From assembly GCF_000308855.1 (NCBI RefSeq), contig NZ_BAGM01000052.1, forward strand, positions 38,041-102,040: a DNA stretch of 64,000 nt, given 5' to 3'. The notes beneath the pieces are model-generated. The model was not told where the DNA came from, did not search any database, and saw nothing but the letters and a program-made list of their open reading frames with translations. The stretch's first letter is position 1; each line of letters opens with the position of its first letter. Source of the stretch: Nocardia veterana NBRC 100344. GTDB taxonomy: Bacteria > Actinomycetota > Actinomycetes > Mycobacteriales > Mycobacteriaceae. The translations under genes and the position numbers were made by a program. Positions 36,420 through 46,630 of this stretch are shown here, piece after piece.

Positions 36420-36449
36420 ATGAGCGAGCGCAGCGAGCCACAGCCGTGA
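36420..36449 (+). CDS. Nine-codon upstream ORF coupled to next gene
   Basis: ATG at 36420 opens a frame of nine codons (MSERSEPQP) ending in TGA 36447-36449, which overlaps the GTG of the next gene by GTGA. It has no ribosome-binding site and is preceded by a -10-like element, so it may be a leaderless upstream ORF that delivers ribosomes to the following start. Its sequence includes the AGCGAGCGCAGCGAGC motif that is scattered in related genomes, so chance cannot be excluded. Confidence 0.35.
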   Translation: MSERSEPQP

Positions 36450-36829
36450 GCAGCATTCAGGTGGCCGACCAGACCTTCGTCGCCGCTTCGGGCGCCGCGG
36501 TCGCCGAGGTGCTGGCCGACCGCGCACGGTGGCGGCGGTGGTGGCCCGACCTCACCCTGGAAGTTCGAGAAGACCGCGGCGACAAGGGTATTCGCTGGTC
36601 GGTCGCCGGCCCGCTGACCGGCACCATGGAAGTGTGGTTGGAGCCGTCGCTGGACGGGGTGATCCTGCACTACTTCCTGCACGCCGAGCCGCCGGGCGCG
36701 GCCTCGTTGTCGCCGCGAACCCTGATGGCGGCCAACAGATCCCGCCGGGTGGCCGGGAAGAAGATGTCCTTCGAGGTGAAAGCACGGCTGGAGGCCGGCC
36801 GACCCGCCGGTGTGTCCCCGGCACGATAG
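36446..36829 (+). CDS. SRPBCC-like (polyketide cyclase/dehydrase fold) protein
   Basis: A 127-residue protein that looks like a START/SRPBCC lipid-binding fold: VADQTFVAASGAAVAEVLADRARWRRWWPDLTLEV at the N-terminus and a long C-terminal helix ending GKKMSFEVKARLEAG. The GTG at 36446 overlaps the stop of the micro-ORF. It precedes a second SRPBCC gene, matching the Rv2186c-Rv2185c pair as I remember it. Ligand unknown. Confidence 0.75.
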   Translation: MSSIQVADQTFVAASGAAVAEVLADRARWRRWWPDLTLEVREDRGDKGIRWSVAGPLTGTMEVWLEPSLDGVILHYFLHAEPPGAASLSPRTLMAANRSRRVAGKKMSFEVKARLEAGRPAGVSPAR

Positions 36830-36852
36830 GTCGAAAGGAAACGCTGTCAGTC

Positions 36853-37290
36853 ATGGCCGACCGGACCCAGAGGTCGATCATCGTCGATGCCCCCTCGGAT
36901 CGCGTGATGGCCGTCATCGCCGATCTACCGTCGTATCCGGAGTGGGTTTCGGCGGCGCGATCGGTGGACGTACTCGAGACCTACCCGGACGGGCGGGCGC
37001 GCACCGCGCGGTTCGTCCTGGACGCCGGCGTCGTCAAGGACACCTACGTGCTGTCCTACGACTGGCGCGCCGACGGCCGGGCGGTGAGCTGGAAACTGGT
37101 CAGCGGTGAGCTGCAGAAGGCCCAGGACGGCACCTACGAGCTCATCGACCAGCCCGACGGCACCACCCAGGTGGTGTACGAGCTGACCGTGGACCTCAGC
37201 ATTCCGATGATCGGGATGTTCAAACGCAAAGCCGAGAAGGTGATCACCGATACGGCCCTGAAGGAACTCAAGAAACGGGTCGAAGGCTGA
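36853..37290 (+). CDS. SRPBCC family protein (TB16.3-like)
   Basis: A 145-residue SRPBCC protein: RSIIVDAPSDRVMAVIADLPSYPEWVSAARSVDVLETYPDG is the classic opening, and the C-terminal helix reads MFKRKAEKVITDTALKELKKRVEG. The fold encloses a hydrophobic ligand pocket. ATG 36853 is preceded by GAAAGGAAA. Its stop overlaps the probable CTG start of the ATPase gene (CTGA). Confidence 0.88.
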   Translation: MADRTQRSIIVDAPSDRVMAVIADLPSYPEWVSAARSVDVLETYPDGRARTARFVLDAGVVKDTYVLSYDWRADGRAVSWKLVSGELQKAQDGTYELIDQPDGTTQVVYELTVDLSIPMIGMFKRKAEKVITDTALKELKKRVEG

Positions 37291-38582
37291 CGGCGGCCGC
37301 GCAGCGCGGTCGTGGTGCCGTCACGACCCGGCTCGAACTGTTCATCGGCAAGGGCGGAGTCGGAAAGACGACGCTGGCCTGCGCGGCGGCCATCGCCGCG
37401 GTGCAGGCCGGGCAGCGGGTCCTGGTCGCCTCGATCGATCAGGCCCATTCCCTCGGTGACGCACTGGGTTTCCGCTTCGCGCACGACCCGGGCACGGTCG
37501 CCGGGGTGGCGACCGTCGCCCCCGGGTTCGACGTCATCGAGATCGATTCCCTTGCGCTGCTGGAGGATCGGTTCCGTGAGGTGGTGCGGATGATCGGCGG
37601 CGCCGGCCACGACCACGGCATCGACCTCGCGGCCCTGGACCCGGCCGAACTGACCGGGCTGCCCGGGGTGCAGGAACTGCTGGCCCTGAGCGAGATCGCG
37701 CAGTTCGCGGGCGAGGACGACTGGGATCTGATCATCGTCGACTGCCCGCCGTCGGCGGATATGCTGCGCATCGTCACCGCACCGGACACACTGCTCGGCT
37801 ATCTGGAACGAGTGTGGCCGCAACATGCCCGCATGATGAGTGCCACCGGAACCGATCTGCGGCGGGCGGTGCTGGCCTCGACGATCGAGCGGATCGCGGC
37901 GGCGGTGACCGCCATTCGCGATTTGCTGGCCGATCCGCACCGCACCGGAGCACGGTTGATCACCGGCCCGGAGCGGGTGGCACTGGCCGAATCGGCGCGG
38001 GTGCGCTCGGCGGCGGCGCTGCTCGGGATGCGCCTGGACGCGGTGGTGGTGAACAAGGTGCTCCCACCCGTACCCGAGGGTCCGCCGCATCCGGCCGTGC
38101 AGTGGTATGTGCAGCGGCGCGCCGAACAACTCGACGTGATCGCCGAATTGCGCCGCCGGATGCCCGATGTGCCGGTGACCATCGCCCATCACAGCGGACC
38201 GGAACCGGTCGGCCCCCGGGCGCTGGCGGCGCTCGCTCAGGCGCTGCCGGTTCGTGGCAACCCGCCGGCTCCGGCGGCAGACCCTATGCTTGGCGATGCG
38301 ATGCCGGAGCAGGGCGGTGCGGCCGGGGCGCCGGAGGTGCGGTGGGAGTCGGGCACCGGGCTGGAGTCGGTGTTCACGCTGCGGCTGCGGCTGCCGGTGG
38401 TCGACCCGGGCACACTGCGACTCGGACGAGTGGAGGACGATGTGATCGTGGGAGCGGACGGGGTCCGGCGGCGGCTACGCCTGGCGCCGGTGTTGCGACG
38501 GTGCACGGTCGATGACGCCGAACTCGTCGACGGTCAGCTCGTCGTGCGCTTCCGGCCCGACCCGAGGGTGTGGCCGCAATGA
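37287..38582 (+). CDS. ArsA-like P-loop ATPase, apparent CTG start
   Basis: A deviant-Walker ATPase of the ArsA/GET3/MinD class: GKGGVGKTTLACAAA near residues 23-37, VASIDQAHSLGDALG (switch I) and IIVDCPPSADMLRIV (Walker B/switch II). I recall Rv2184c as the syntenic counterpart. No ATG, GTG or TTG is in frame upstream of the P-loop; the first GTG (37401) lies after it. The only near-start codon is CTG 37287, overlapping the previous stop as CTGA. This gives 431 residues. A sequencing frameshift near 37310 is the alternative, since a GTG at 37312 is one frame off. Client protein unknown. Confidence 0.85.
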   Translation: MTAAAQRGRGAVTTRLELFIGKGGVGKTTLACAAAIAAVQAGQRVLVASIDQAHSLGDALGFRFAHDPGTVAGVATVAPGFDVIEIDSLALLEDRFREVVRMIGGAGHDHGIDLAALDPAELTGLPGVQELLALSEIAQFAGEDDWDLIIVDCPPSADMLRIVTAPDTLLGYLERVWPQHARMMSATGTDLRRAVLASTIERIAAAVTAIRDLLADPHRTGARLITGPERVALAESARVRSAAALLGMRLDAVVVNKVLPPVPEGPPHPAVQWYVQRRAEQLDVIAELRRRMPDVPVTIAHHSGPEPVGPRALAALAQALPVRGNPPAPAADPMLGDAMPEQGGAAGAPEVRWESGTGLESVFTLRLRLPVVDPGTLRLGRVEDDVIVGADGVRRRLRLAPVLRRCTVDDAELVDGQLVVRFRPDPRVWPQ

Positions 38583-39259
38583 CCCACGCCCACGACGACA
38601 GTTTCGGCGAATTCGCCCAGGAGCTGCGCGCACTCGCCGAAACGCTGCTCGAACGCATCGAGCCCGCGTTGCGCCGCGCGGCCGCCGACGATCGGCAGTG
38701 GGACAGCTGCAGCTGGTGCCCGGTCTGCGCGGCGGCCGCGCTGGTCCGCGGGGAACATCACGAGGTGGTCGCCGCGATCGCCGATCACGGCACGGCGATC
38801 GTGACCGTGCTGCGCGAGGCCCTGGCCGGTGTCCCGGTCGAACCGCTGCTGCCGGACGACCTTCCGGATCCGGACGCCGGGTCGGCGAACGAATCCGGTA
38901 CCGCCGCAGACGAATTCGATCCCGGCCTCGGGCGCACCGCGGCCGACGGGTGGATCGCGGACGGGGTGGGCGCGCAAGACGCCGATCCGGGCGCCGCGAA
39001 TCCTGCCGCCGACGAGGGCCGGCACCGGGCCGGCGCGACCCGATCCGGACGTGTGGACGCACAGCAGGACGGACCGGCGCGCGCAGCGGTAGCGGGCGGC
39101 ACCGAAGGAAGCCGAGCGGGCGGCGCGGGGGAGACATCCGCTGCGGCCGCCGAGCCGGGCGACGCCCGGTCCGGGCGGCGTTCGAAACGTGCCGGGCGGG
39201 GGCGGGATTCGGCCGAGCGAACCGGCTATGTTCCCATCCCCGTGCGGTTCGAGAAATGA
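38579..39259 (+). CDS. Conserved hypothetical protein with CxxCxxC motif
   Basis: A 226-residue protein. The N-terminal 80 residues are conserved-looking: a helical segment then WDSCSWCPVC, a C-x2-C-x2-C cluster suggesting a zinc or redox site, and AAALVRGEHHEVVAAIADHG. The remainder (about 85-226) is low-complexity, rich in Ala, Gly, Asp and Arg, and probably disordered. ATG 38579 overlaps the ATPase stop (ATGA), and its own stop overlaps the kinase start, so the three genes are coupled. Rv2183c is the positional counterpart from memory. It may assist the ATPase. Confidence 0.75.
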   Translation: MTHAHDDSFGEFAQELRALAETLLERIEPALRRAAADDRQWDSCSWCPVCAAAALVRGEHHEVVAAIADHGTAIVTVLREALAGVPVEPLLPDDLPDPDAGSANESGTAADEFDPGLGRTAADGWIADGVGAQDADPGAANPAADEGRHRAGATRSGRVDAQQDGPARAAVAGGTEGSRAGGAGETSAAAAEPGDARSGRRSKRAGRGRDSAERTGYVPIPVRFEK

Positions 39260-40305
39260 CCACGCGGATCGGGCGCGAGGCCCCACTGACCGTCGGCATC
39301 GATGTCGGCGGGACGAATATCCGCGCCTCGGTCGTCGACGGCACCGGCGAGGTGCTCGACACCGTGCAGGCCCCCACGCCGCATTCCGCGCACGCGCTCG
39401 AGGACGGTCTCGATCGCGCGGTACGAGAACTGTGCGCGCGCCACGACATCGGTGCGGTCGGGCTGGCGGTCGCCGGATTCGTCGACGAATCCCGGTCCTC
39501 GGTCCGGTTCGCGCCGCATCTGCCGTGGGAGGACACCGCGGTCGCCGGGCGGCTCGGGCGTCGGCTCGGCCTGCCGGTGATTCTCGAACACGATGCCAAC
39601 GCCGCGATGTGGGCGGAATACCGGTTCGGCGCGGCGGCCGGCGCGCACAACGGAGTACTGGTCGCGATCGGTACCGGCATCGGGGCGGCGCTGCTGGTGG
39701 AGGGCCGGCTGTATCGCGGAAGTTACGGTGTCGCACCCGAACTCGGTCACTTGCAGGTCGTTCCGCACGGCCGGGTGTGTCCGTGTGGGAAACGCGGGTG
39801 CTGGGAGCGATATTGCAGCGGAACGGCTCTGGTCGACACCGCGATCGAAATGCTCGCCACCGATCCGATGCCGTCGACGATTCTGGCGCGCGAAGTCGTC
39901 GGTGACCCGGGATCGCTGACCGGGCGGCGAGTCGCGGGCGCGGCGCACGACGGTGATCCGGTGGCACTGCACGTGATGGCGGATTTCGCCCGCTGGCTCG
40001 GCCTGGGCTTGGCGTTCGTCAGCGATATCTTCGACCCGGACCTGATCGTCATCGCGGGCGGGGTCAGCTCCTCGGCGCCGCTGTTCCTCGACGATGCGCG
40101 CGAACACTACGCCGAGGCCATCACCGGCGGCCGCCATCGCCCGCTGGCCCGCATCCGCACCACCCAGCTCGGTGAGGCGGCCGGCATGATCGGCGCCGCC
40201 GAACTCGCCCGCACAGCGTTGGCCGGCGGGGGCCCCGAGGGGACCGGCCGCGAACCGGCCGCGCCGCGCTCCGAACGAGCCCGCTCGGCCGCGGGGCGCG
40301 AGTAG
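39256..40305 (+). CDS. ROK-family sugar kinase (glucokinase-like)
   Basis: A 349-residue ROK kinase: GIDVGGTNIRASVVDG (ATP loop, residues 14-29), EHDANAAMWAEYRFG with the catalytic Asp, IGTGIGAALLVEG, and the zinc motif GHLQVVPHGRVCPCGKRGCWERYCSG (the HxxxxxxxxxCxCGxxGCxE ROK signature). It likely phosphorylates glucose with ATP or polyphosphate. The last about 35 residues are Arg/Ala-rich and probably disordered. ATGA overlap couples it to the preceding gene. Confidence 0.92.
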   Translation: MTTRIGREAPLTVGIDVGGTNIRASVVDGTGEVLDTVQAPTPHSAHALEDGLDRAVRELCARHDIGAVGLAVAGFVDESRSSVRFAPHLPWEDTAVAGRLGRRLGLPVILEHDANAAMWAEYRFGAAAGAHNGVLVAIGTGIGAALLVEGRLYRGSYGVAPELGHLQVVPHGRVCPCGKRGCWERYCSGTALVDTAIEMLATDPMPSTILAREVVGDPGSLTGRRVAGAAHDGDPVALHVMADFARWLGLGLAFVSDIFDPDLIVIAGGVSSSAPLFLDDAREHYAEAITGGRHRPLARIRTTQLGEAAGMIGAAELARTALAGGGPEGTGREPAAPRSERARSAAGRE

Positions 40306-40563
40306 GCGGCGCTGCGCCGGGCTGCGATTCGGATCGGCGGAAACCGATCGTCGTGCCCCGCGAAAGTGGATCGGGACCGGCAATCGGTTTGTTTCCACCC
40401 CCGGATGCGCCCTTCGTGTACCCGAATTCACCGATGTGATTGCCGACATGTGAAATACCTCGTGTGGGGTTGGTCGCAGCAGGTCGGCGGCGGTAGAGTC
40501 GGGTCCAGGAGGAGCCTGCGACGAGGCCGGTCCCGTTCGAACAATCACAGGGGAAAGGACGCA

Positions 40564-41289
40564 ATGTTCTACTGGCTGCTCAAATTCGTGCTGGTCGGGC
40601 CCTTCATGCACCTTTACAACCGTCCCAAGGTCGAGGGCGTGGAGAATATCCCCGCCGACGGAGCAGTCATCCTCGCCGGCAACCATTTGTCGTTCACCGA
40701 CTGGTTGTTCACTCCGCTGATGAGTCCGCGGCGAATCACCTATCTGGCCAAGGCCGAGTACTTCACCACGCCCGGCTTCAAGGGCCGGCTGCAGAAGTTC
40801 TTCTTCGCCGGCACCGGCCAATATCCGATCGACCGCAGCGGCGCCAGCGCGGCCGAGGATGCGCTCAACACGGCCCGCAAGCTGCTGCGGGAGGGTCGCA
40901 TGGTGGGTCTGTACCCGGAGGGCACTCGCTCGCCCGACGGCCGACTGTACAAGGGCAAGACCGGGGTGGCACGCCTCGCCCTGGAGACCGGTGTGCCGGT
41001 GATCCCGGTGGCACTGATCGGCACCGACGAGGTGTGCCCGCCCGGCCCGTTCCGGTGGCGCCGTCGCCGCGTCACCGTGAAATTCGGTGCGCCGATCGAC
41101 TTCTCCCGGTACGAGGGGATGGGCGGTAACCGCTTCGTCGAGCGGGCCGTCACCGACGAGATCATGTACGAGCTGATGCGGATGTCGGGCCAGGAGTACG
41201 TCGACGTGTACGCCGCCAGCCTGAAGAAGGGCGTGCCGTCCGGCAGCCGCCCCGAGGCCGAGCGCATCCCGGAAACCCTGGCGAGCTGA
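40564..41289 (+). CDS. 1-acyl-sn-glycerol-3-phosphate acyltransferase (PlsC-like)
   Basis: A 241-residue membrane-associated acyltransferase. NHLSFTDWLF is the NHx4D catalytic motif (near residue 40), followed by the FPEGTRS-type block as LYPEGTRSPDG and VPVIPVALIGTDEV. It transfers an acyl chain to lysophosphatidate or a related acceptor in phospholipid or glycolipid synthesis. ATG 40564 follows GGGAAAGGA. Rv2182c is the syntenic counterpart from memory. A hairpin follows the gene. Confidence 0.92.
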   Translation: MFYWLLKFVLVGPFMHLYNRPKVEGVENIPADGAVILAGNHLSFTDWLFTPLMSPRRITYLAKAEYFTTPGFKGRLQKFFFAGTGQYPIDRSGASAAEDALNTARKLLREGRMVGLYPEGTRSPDGRLYKGKTGVARLALETGVPVIPVALIGTDEVCPPGPFRWRRRRVTVKFGAPIDFSRYEGMGGNRFVERAVTDEIMYELMRMSGQEYVDVYAASLKKGVPSGSRPEAERIPETLAS

Positions 41290-41311
41290 ACAAACGGCCC
41301 CGCAACTACCC

Positions 41312-41350
41312 CGAATTCGGCCTCCGGACCTCGTCCGGGGGCCGAATTCG
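41312..41350. terminator. Bidirectional terminator-like hairpin
   Basis: CGAATTCGGCCTCCGGAC (41312-41329) pairs with GTCCGGGGGCCGAATTCG (41333-41350) with a single T-G wobble and a 3-base loop. It starts 23 bases after the acyltransferase stop and faces the convergent RNase AS gene. No T tract follows on either side. Confidence 0.75.
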
Positions 41351-41462
41351 TATCGGTGGTTTCGGCGCCCGCCGATCCCCGGGCGGGAGCGGTGTGGTCA
41401 GGCCGTGCGCACCCGCGCCGGCACAGCGAGCGGGCGGCAGCGGCGCATCGCTGCCGAATCCG

Positions 41463-43536
<2,074 letters not shown>

Positions 43537-43549
43537 CGGATCGGCCATA

Positions 43550-43942
43550 GTGGACGTCGTATTTCGCAATGACGAGGGACCTTCGCGCGGCGCCGGCCGC
43601 TCGCGCGGGGATATCCCGGCGAGCGCGCAGAGCGCGCCGCACATCGGCCATGTCGATCGCACCATCCTGCGTTTGCTGCGCGATCGCGATCGTGACGGGA
43701 TACCGTCGGAGGTGGTGCTGCGCGACGGCAGCCGGCTGCTGATCTTCAACATCAGCTGGGGGTACGAGATCTCCTGGGATTTCGATCTCGACCACGGCTA
43801 TGTGCCGAGTGCGGCGGCCGCACAGATCACCACCAACATCAGCCCGAGCATCGGTGGGGTCCCGGTGGAGGTGTTCACCACCGCGGCAGTGGTGGCGGTC
43901 AACGATCCGGAGACCGGGACGCCCCTGCTGGCCGTCGGCTGA
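43550..43942 (+). CDS. Hypothetical protein downstream of aroG
   Basis: A 130-residue protein of unknown function starting at GTG 43550, 13 bases after aroG, so probably co-transcribed. The first 35 residues look disordered (Gly, Arg, Ser). The conserved-looking core is VDRTILRLLRDRDRDG followed by LLIFNISWGYEISWDFDLDHGYVPSAAAA. G/C-rich third positions support coding. No membrane segment or known motif is seen. Confidence 0.6.
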   Translation: MDVVFRNDEGPSRGAGRSRGDIPASAQSAPHIGHVDRTILRLLRDRDRDGIPSEVVLRDGSRLLIFNISWGYEISWDFDLDHGYVPSAAAAQITTNISPSIGGVPVEVFTTAAVVAVNDPETGTPLLAVG

Positions 43943-44084
43943 GGCCCGTGATCCGTCACGGCAGCGTGACATGATCCGCAAAAGTTAGCTGTGCGGTTGC
44001 TGAACTCCGAAACCTGCACTAGGTTCCCACTCGTGGGACTGCAGCGGCACCAGGCTGTGCGGGACGTGTTCGGAGAGGATCGCT

Positions 44085-44432
44085 ATGCAAGGCGCGTCGA
44101 TAACCAGGAAAGCGCATTCGCCTGCTGATCGTTCGATTTCCCCCGGGCGGGCGACGAACAGACCCGTCGCCGCCCTCGCCGAGCATGTGTTCGAGGTCGA
44201 CGGTGTCCCGGTCACGCTCGTGATCGAGCGGCCCGAGGTCGACCGCGCCGGAATTGCCTGGCGATGCCGGTTGCGGGTGGTACGAGGCAACGGGCGTCTG
44301 GAACAGTCCCAGGTGGTCGGGGCGAGCGCCAGCGCGGTCCTCCAGCAGGCGCTCGACCTGGCCAGCTCGCGGCTCGGCGTCAGCGAGGCGGAACTGCTCG
44401 GCGGGGCGGATGTCGGCGGGGTCGTCGGCTGA
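44085..44432 (+). CDS. Hypothetical protein
   Basis: A 115-residue unrecognised protein. ATG 44085 has GGAGAGGA upstream with good spacing. After a basic, Ser-rich N-terminus (about 30 residues) comes a beta-rich core VFEVDGVPVTLVIERPEVDRAG and a C-terminal helix with SASAVLQQALDLASSRLGVSEAELLGG. The first 25 codons use more A/T third positions than the rest, so the true start could be later. Convergent with pknL, 71 bases away. Confidence 0.5.
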   Translation: MQGASITRKAHSPADRSISPGRATNRPVAALAEHVFEVDGVPVTLVIERPEVDRAGIAWRCRLRVVRGNGRLEQSQVVGASASAVLQQALDLASSRLGVSEAELLGGADVGGVVG

Positions 44433-44503
44433 TCGGTACCGAGCCGGCCCGAGGACGAGAGTCCTTGCGGGGCAGAGGACTACGGGATCGGAGACCTACC
44501 GGA

Positions 44504-46474
44504 TCAGAAGGGCAGCACGGTGAGGGTCACGGTGGATCCGGGCGCCACATTCGCACCGCCGAACGGGGATTGCACCCGGACGGTGCCCCGGTCACCGCTG
44601 AATACCTGATTCAGCACGACCTTCAGCCCGAGATTCTCGAGTTCGGTACGCGCCGCGGCGGCGTTCCTGCCGATGACGTCCGGGACCTGGACGGCGTTGG
44701 AGACGATCAACGTCACCGACGAACCGGACAGAGCCTGGGTCCCGGCCGCCGGGTCGGTGCCCGCGACCTGGCCCGATTTGACCCGGGAATCGAATTCGTC
44801 CCGGGTGTCGGCGACCGTGATGCCGACGTTCTGCAGGGCCGTTCTGGCCTCCTCGACGGTTTTGCCGCGCACGTCGGGCACCTTCACCGGCTGGGAGCCC
44901 TTACTGCGGTAGACCTTCACCTGTGCGCCGGTCGGCAGGACGGTGCCCGGTGCCGGATCCAGTTGCGCCACCGAACCTTTCGGCGCGGTACTGGGGCGTT
45001 CCCCGCCGTCGACGGGTGTCAGGCCGGCATCACGGATGAGCTGATGGACCGTCTTCGCGTCCTGCCCGGTCCGGAATTGCGGCACCTGTGGCTGACCACT
45101 GGACACCAGGACCGCGACCGTCGAACCCTTCAGCACCCGCGCTCCCGCCGACGGATCGGTGCCCACCACGCCGCCGACCGGAATGATGTCGGAGGCTTTG
45201 CTGCGCACCGTCGTCTCGAACCCGGCGTTCTTCAGCGTCGCCGTCGCCTGCTCGGTGTTCATCCCCGCGATGGGCGGTACCGACGAATAGCGGCCGACCC
45301 CGAGCCACCAGCCGCCGATGCCGAGCAGCAGGGCCAGCACCACCACCACGGCGGCCCAGATCAGCACCCGGCGTCGGGAGCTGCCTCGATCGGCCTGGAA
45401 TTCCTGCCGGTAGGGCGGTTGCGGCGGTGGCGGGGCGAGCCGGGAGGGTTCCGGTTCCGGGTCCGGCATCGGATGCGCGGCGGTCATCACCCGGGTGTGT
45501 GCGGGTTCGGCGGCGAGCCGCGTCGTCGCCTCCGTGATCGGCCGGCCGGTATTCGCGGGCTCGGCGGGACCGGCAGGGGTCTGGGCCACCCGGTACCGCG
45601 CCGACAGATGCTCCGCCGATTCCTGCGGGGCCGGCACCCGGTACTCGGGCAGATGCAGGACCGCGGCGATGCGATGCAGTTCGGCCGCCATCTCGGTCGC
45701 GTCGGCGAACCGGTGTGCCGGCTCGCGAGCGGTGGCGTGGGCGACCAGTTCGTCGAATTCCGGCGGCACCCCCTCGATGAACCGGCTGGGGCTCGGCACA
45801 TCCTTCTCGACCCGCTGATAGGCGATCGACAGCGACGTGTCGCCGGTGAACGGTGTTCGGCCGGTGAGCAATTCGAAGATCAGGATGCCGAAGGAGTACA
45901 CGTCGCTGCGGGCGTCGGCACTGCCCGCGGTCACCTGCTCCGGAGACAGGTAGGCGGCGGTCCCGAGGATGACGCTGGCCGAGGTCAGGTTCGATCCCGC
46001 AACGGCCCGGACCAGGCCGAAATCGGCGATCTTGACCTCACCGGCATCGGAGATCAGCACGTTCTCGGGTTTGATGTCGCGATGCACCAGCCCGGCCGCG
46101 TGGGCGACACCGATGGCGCGCAGCACCGGTTCGGCCACCGCTCGCACCGCGTGCGGCGGCATCGGGCCGCGTTCGCGCAGCAACTCGCGCAGGGTGCCGC
46201 CCTCGACCAATTCCATGATCAGGAACGGGTACTCCCCGTCCACCCCCTGGTCGTAGACGGCCACCAGCGACGGGTGCTTGAGCTTGGCCACCGAGCGGGC
46301 CTCGAATTCGAAGCGGGTGAGGAACTGCGGATCGCCGGAGAACTTCGGGTCCATCACCTTGATCGCCACGGGCCGGTCCAGCCGGGTGTCGACTCCCCGG
46401 AACACCATCGACATCCCACCGCGCGCGATCGGCGCGTCGATGCGGTAGCGCCCGTCCAGCATCTGGCCGATCAA
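44504..46474 (-). CDS. pknL: Serine/threonine protein kinase with PASTA repeats
   Basis: A membrane-spanning Hanks-type kinase of 656 residues. The kinase domain (about 10-275) has the Gly-rich loop IARGGMSMVFRG, VAIKVMD (Lys), HRDIKPENVL, DFGLVRA and the APE-equivalent LSPEQ. A Pro/Glu juxtamembrane linker leads to one helix (VLIWAAVVVVLALLLGIGGWWLG, about 380-402), then four extracellular PASTA repeats. The start TTG 46474 has AAAGGA six bases upstream; ATG 46462 is the alternative. M. tuberculosis PknL, as I recall it, ends after the helix and has no PASTA repeats. It is divergent from the gene for its known substrate type. Confidence 0.92.
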   Translation of the reverse strand: MIGQMLDGRYRIDAPIARGGMSMVFRGVDTRLDRPVAIKVMDPKFSGDPQFLTRFEFEARSVAKLKHPSLVAVYDQGVDGEYPFLIMELVEGGTLRELLRERGPMPPHAVRAVAEPVLRAIGVAHAAGLVHRDIKPENVLISDAGEVKIADFGLVRAVAGSNLTSASVILGTAAYLSPEQVTAGSADARSDVYSFGILIFELLTGRTPFTGDTSLSIAYQRVEKDVPSPSRFIEGVPPEFDELVAHATAREPAHRFADATEMAAELHRIAAVLHLPEYRVPAPQESAEHLSARYRVAQTPAGPAEPANTGRPITEATTRLAAEPAHTRVMTAAHPMPDPEPEPSRLAPPPPQPPYRQEFQADRGSSRRRVLIWAAVVVVLALLLGIGGWWLGVGRYSSVPPIAGMNTEQATATLKNAGFETTVRSKASDIIPVGGVVGTDPSAGARVLKGSTVAVLVSSGQPQVPQFRTGQDAKTVHQLIRDAGLTPVDGGERPSTAPKGSVAQLDPAPGTVLPTGAQVKVYRSKGSQPVKVPDVRGKTVEEARTALQNVGITVADTRDEFDSRVKSGQVAGTDPAAGTQALSGSSVTLIVSNAVQVPDVIGRNAAAARTELENLGLKVVLNQVFSGDRGTVRVQSPFGGANVAPGSTVTLTVLPF

Positions 46475-46617
46475 CTGCAGTCCTTTCGAAATTCCACCAG
46501 CGGATGCCGCCCCGAGACGGCATACCCGATCGTATAGGCGCGGGCCGTCCCGGTCGCTGAGGACGTCCTCACCGTGCCCGGTCGCCGGGCGTATGCCGTA
46601 TCCGCCACGCGACGGAC

Positions 46618-46630
46618 TACCGTTGTCCCC
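46618..46630 (+). promoter_or_regulatory. Possible leaderless promoter (TACCGT)
   Basis: TACCGT at 46618-46623, seven bases, then GTG 46631 with no ribosome-binding site. It is a weaker case than those at 29540, 35180 and 53056 but has the same geometry. Confidence 0.35.

Noticed and set aside
34259..36682. An 807-codon open frame on the minus strand
   Set aside because: It is antisense to the metallopeptidase-like gene and pimB, has no recognisable domain, and shows the Arg/Gly/His-rich composition of shadow frames.
37312..37593. 93-codon frame starting at GTG 37312 as a real gene
   Set aside because: It is one frame off the ATPase P-loop sequence and its translation is Arg/Ser-rich without similarity; it is a shadow, kept only as a hint of a possible sequencing frameshift.
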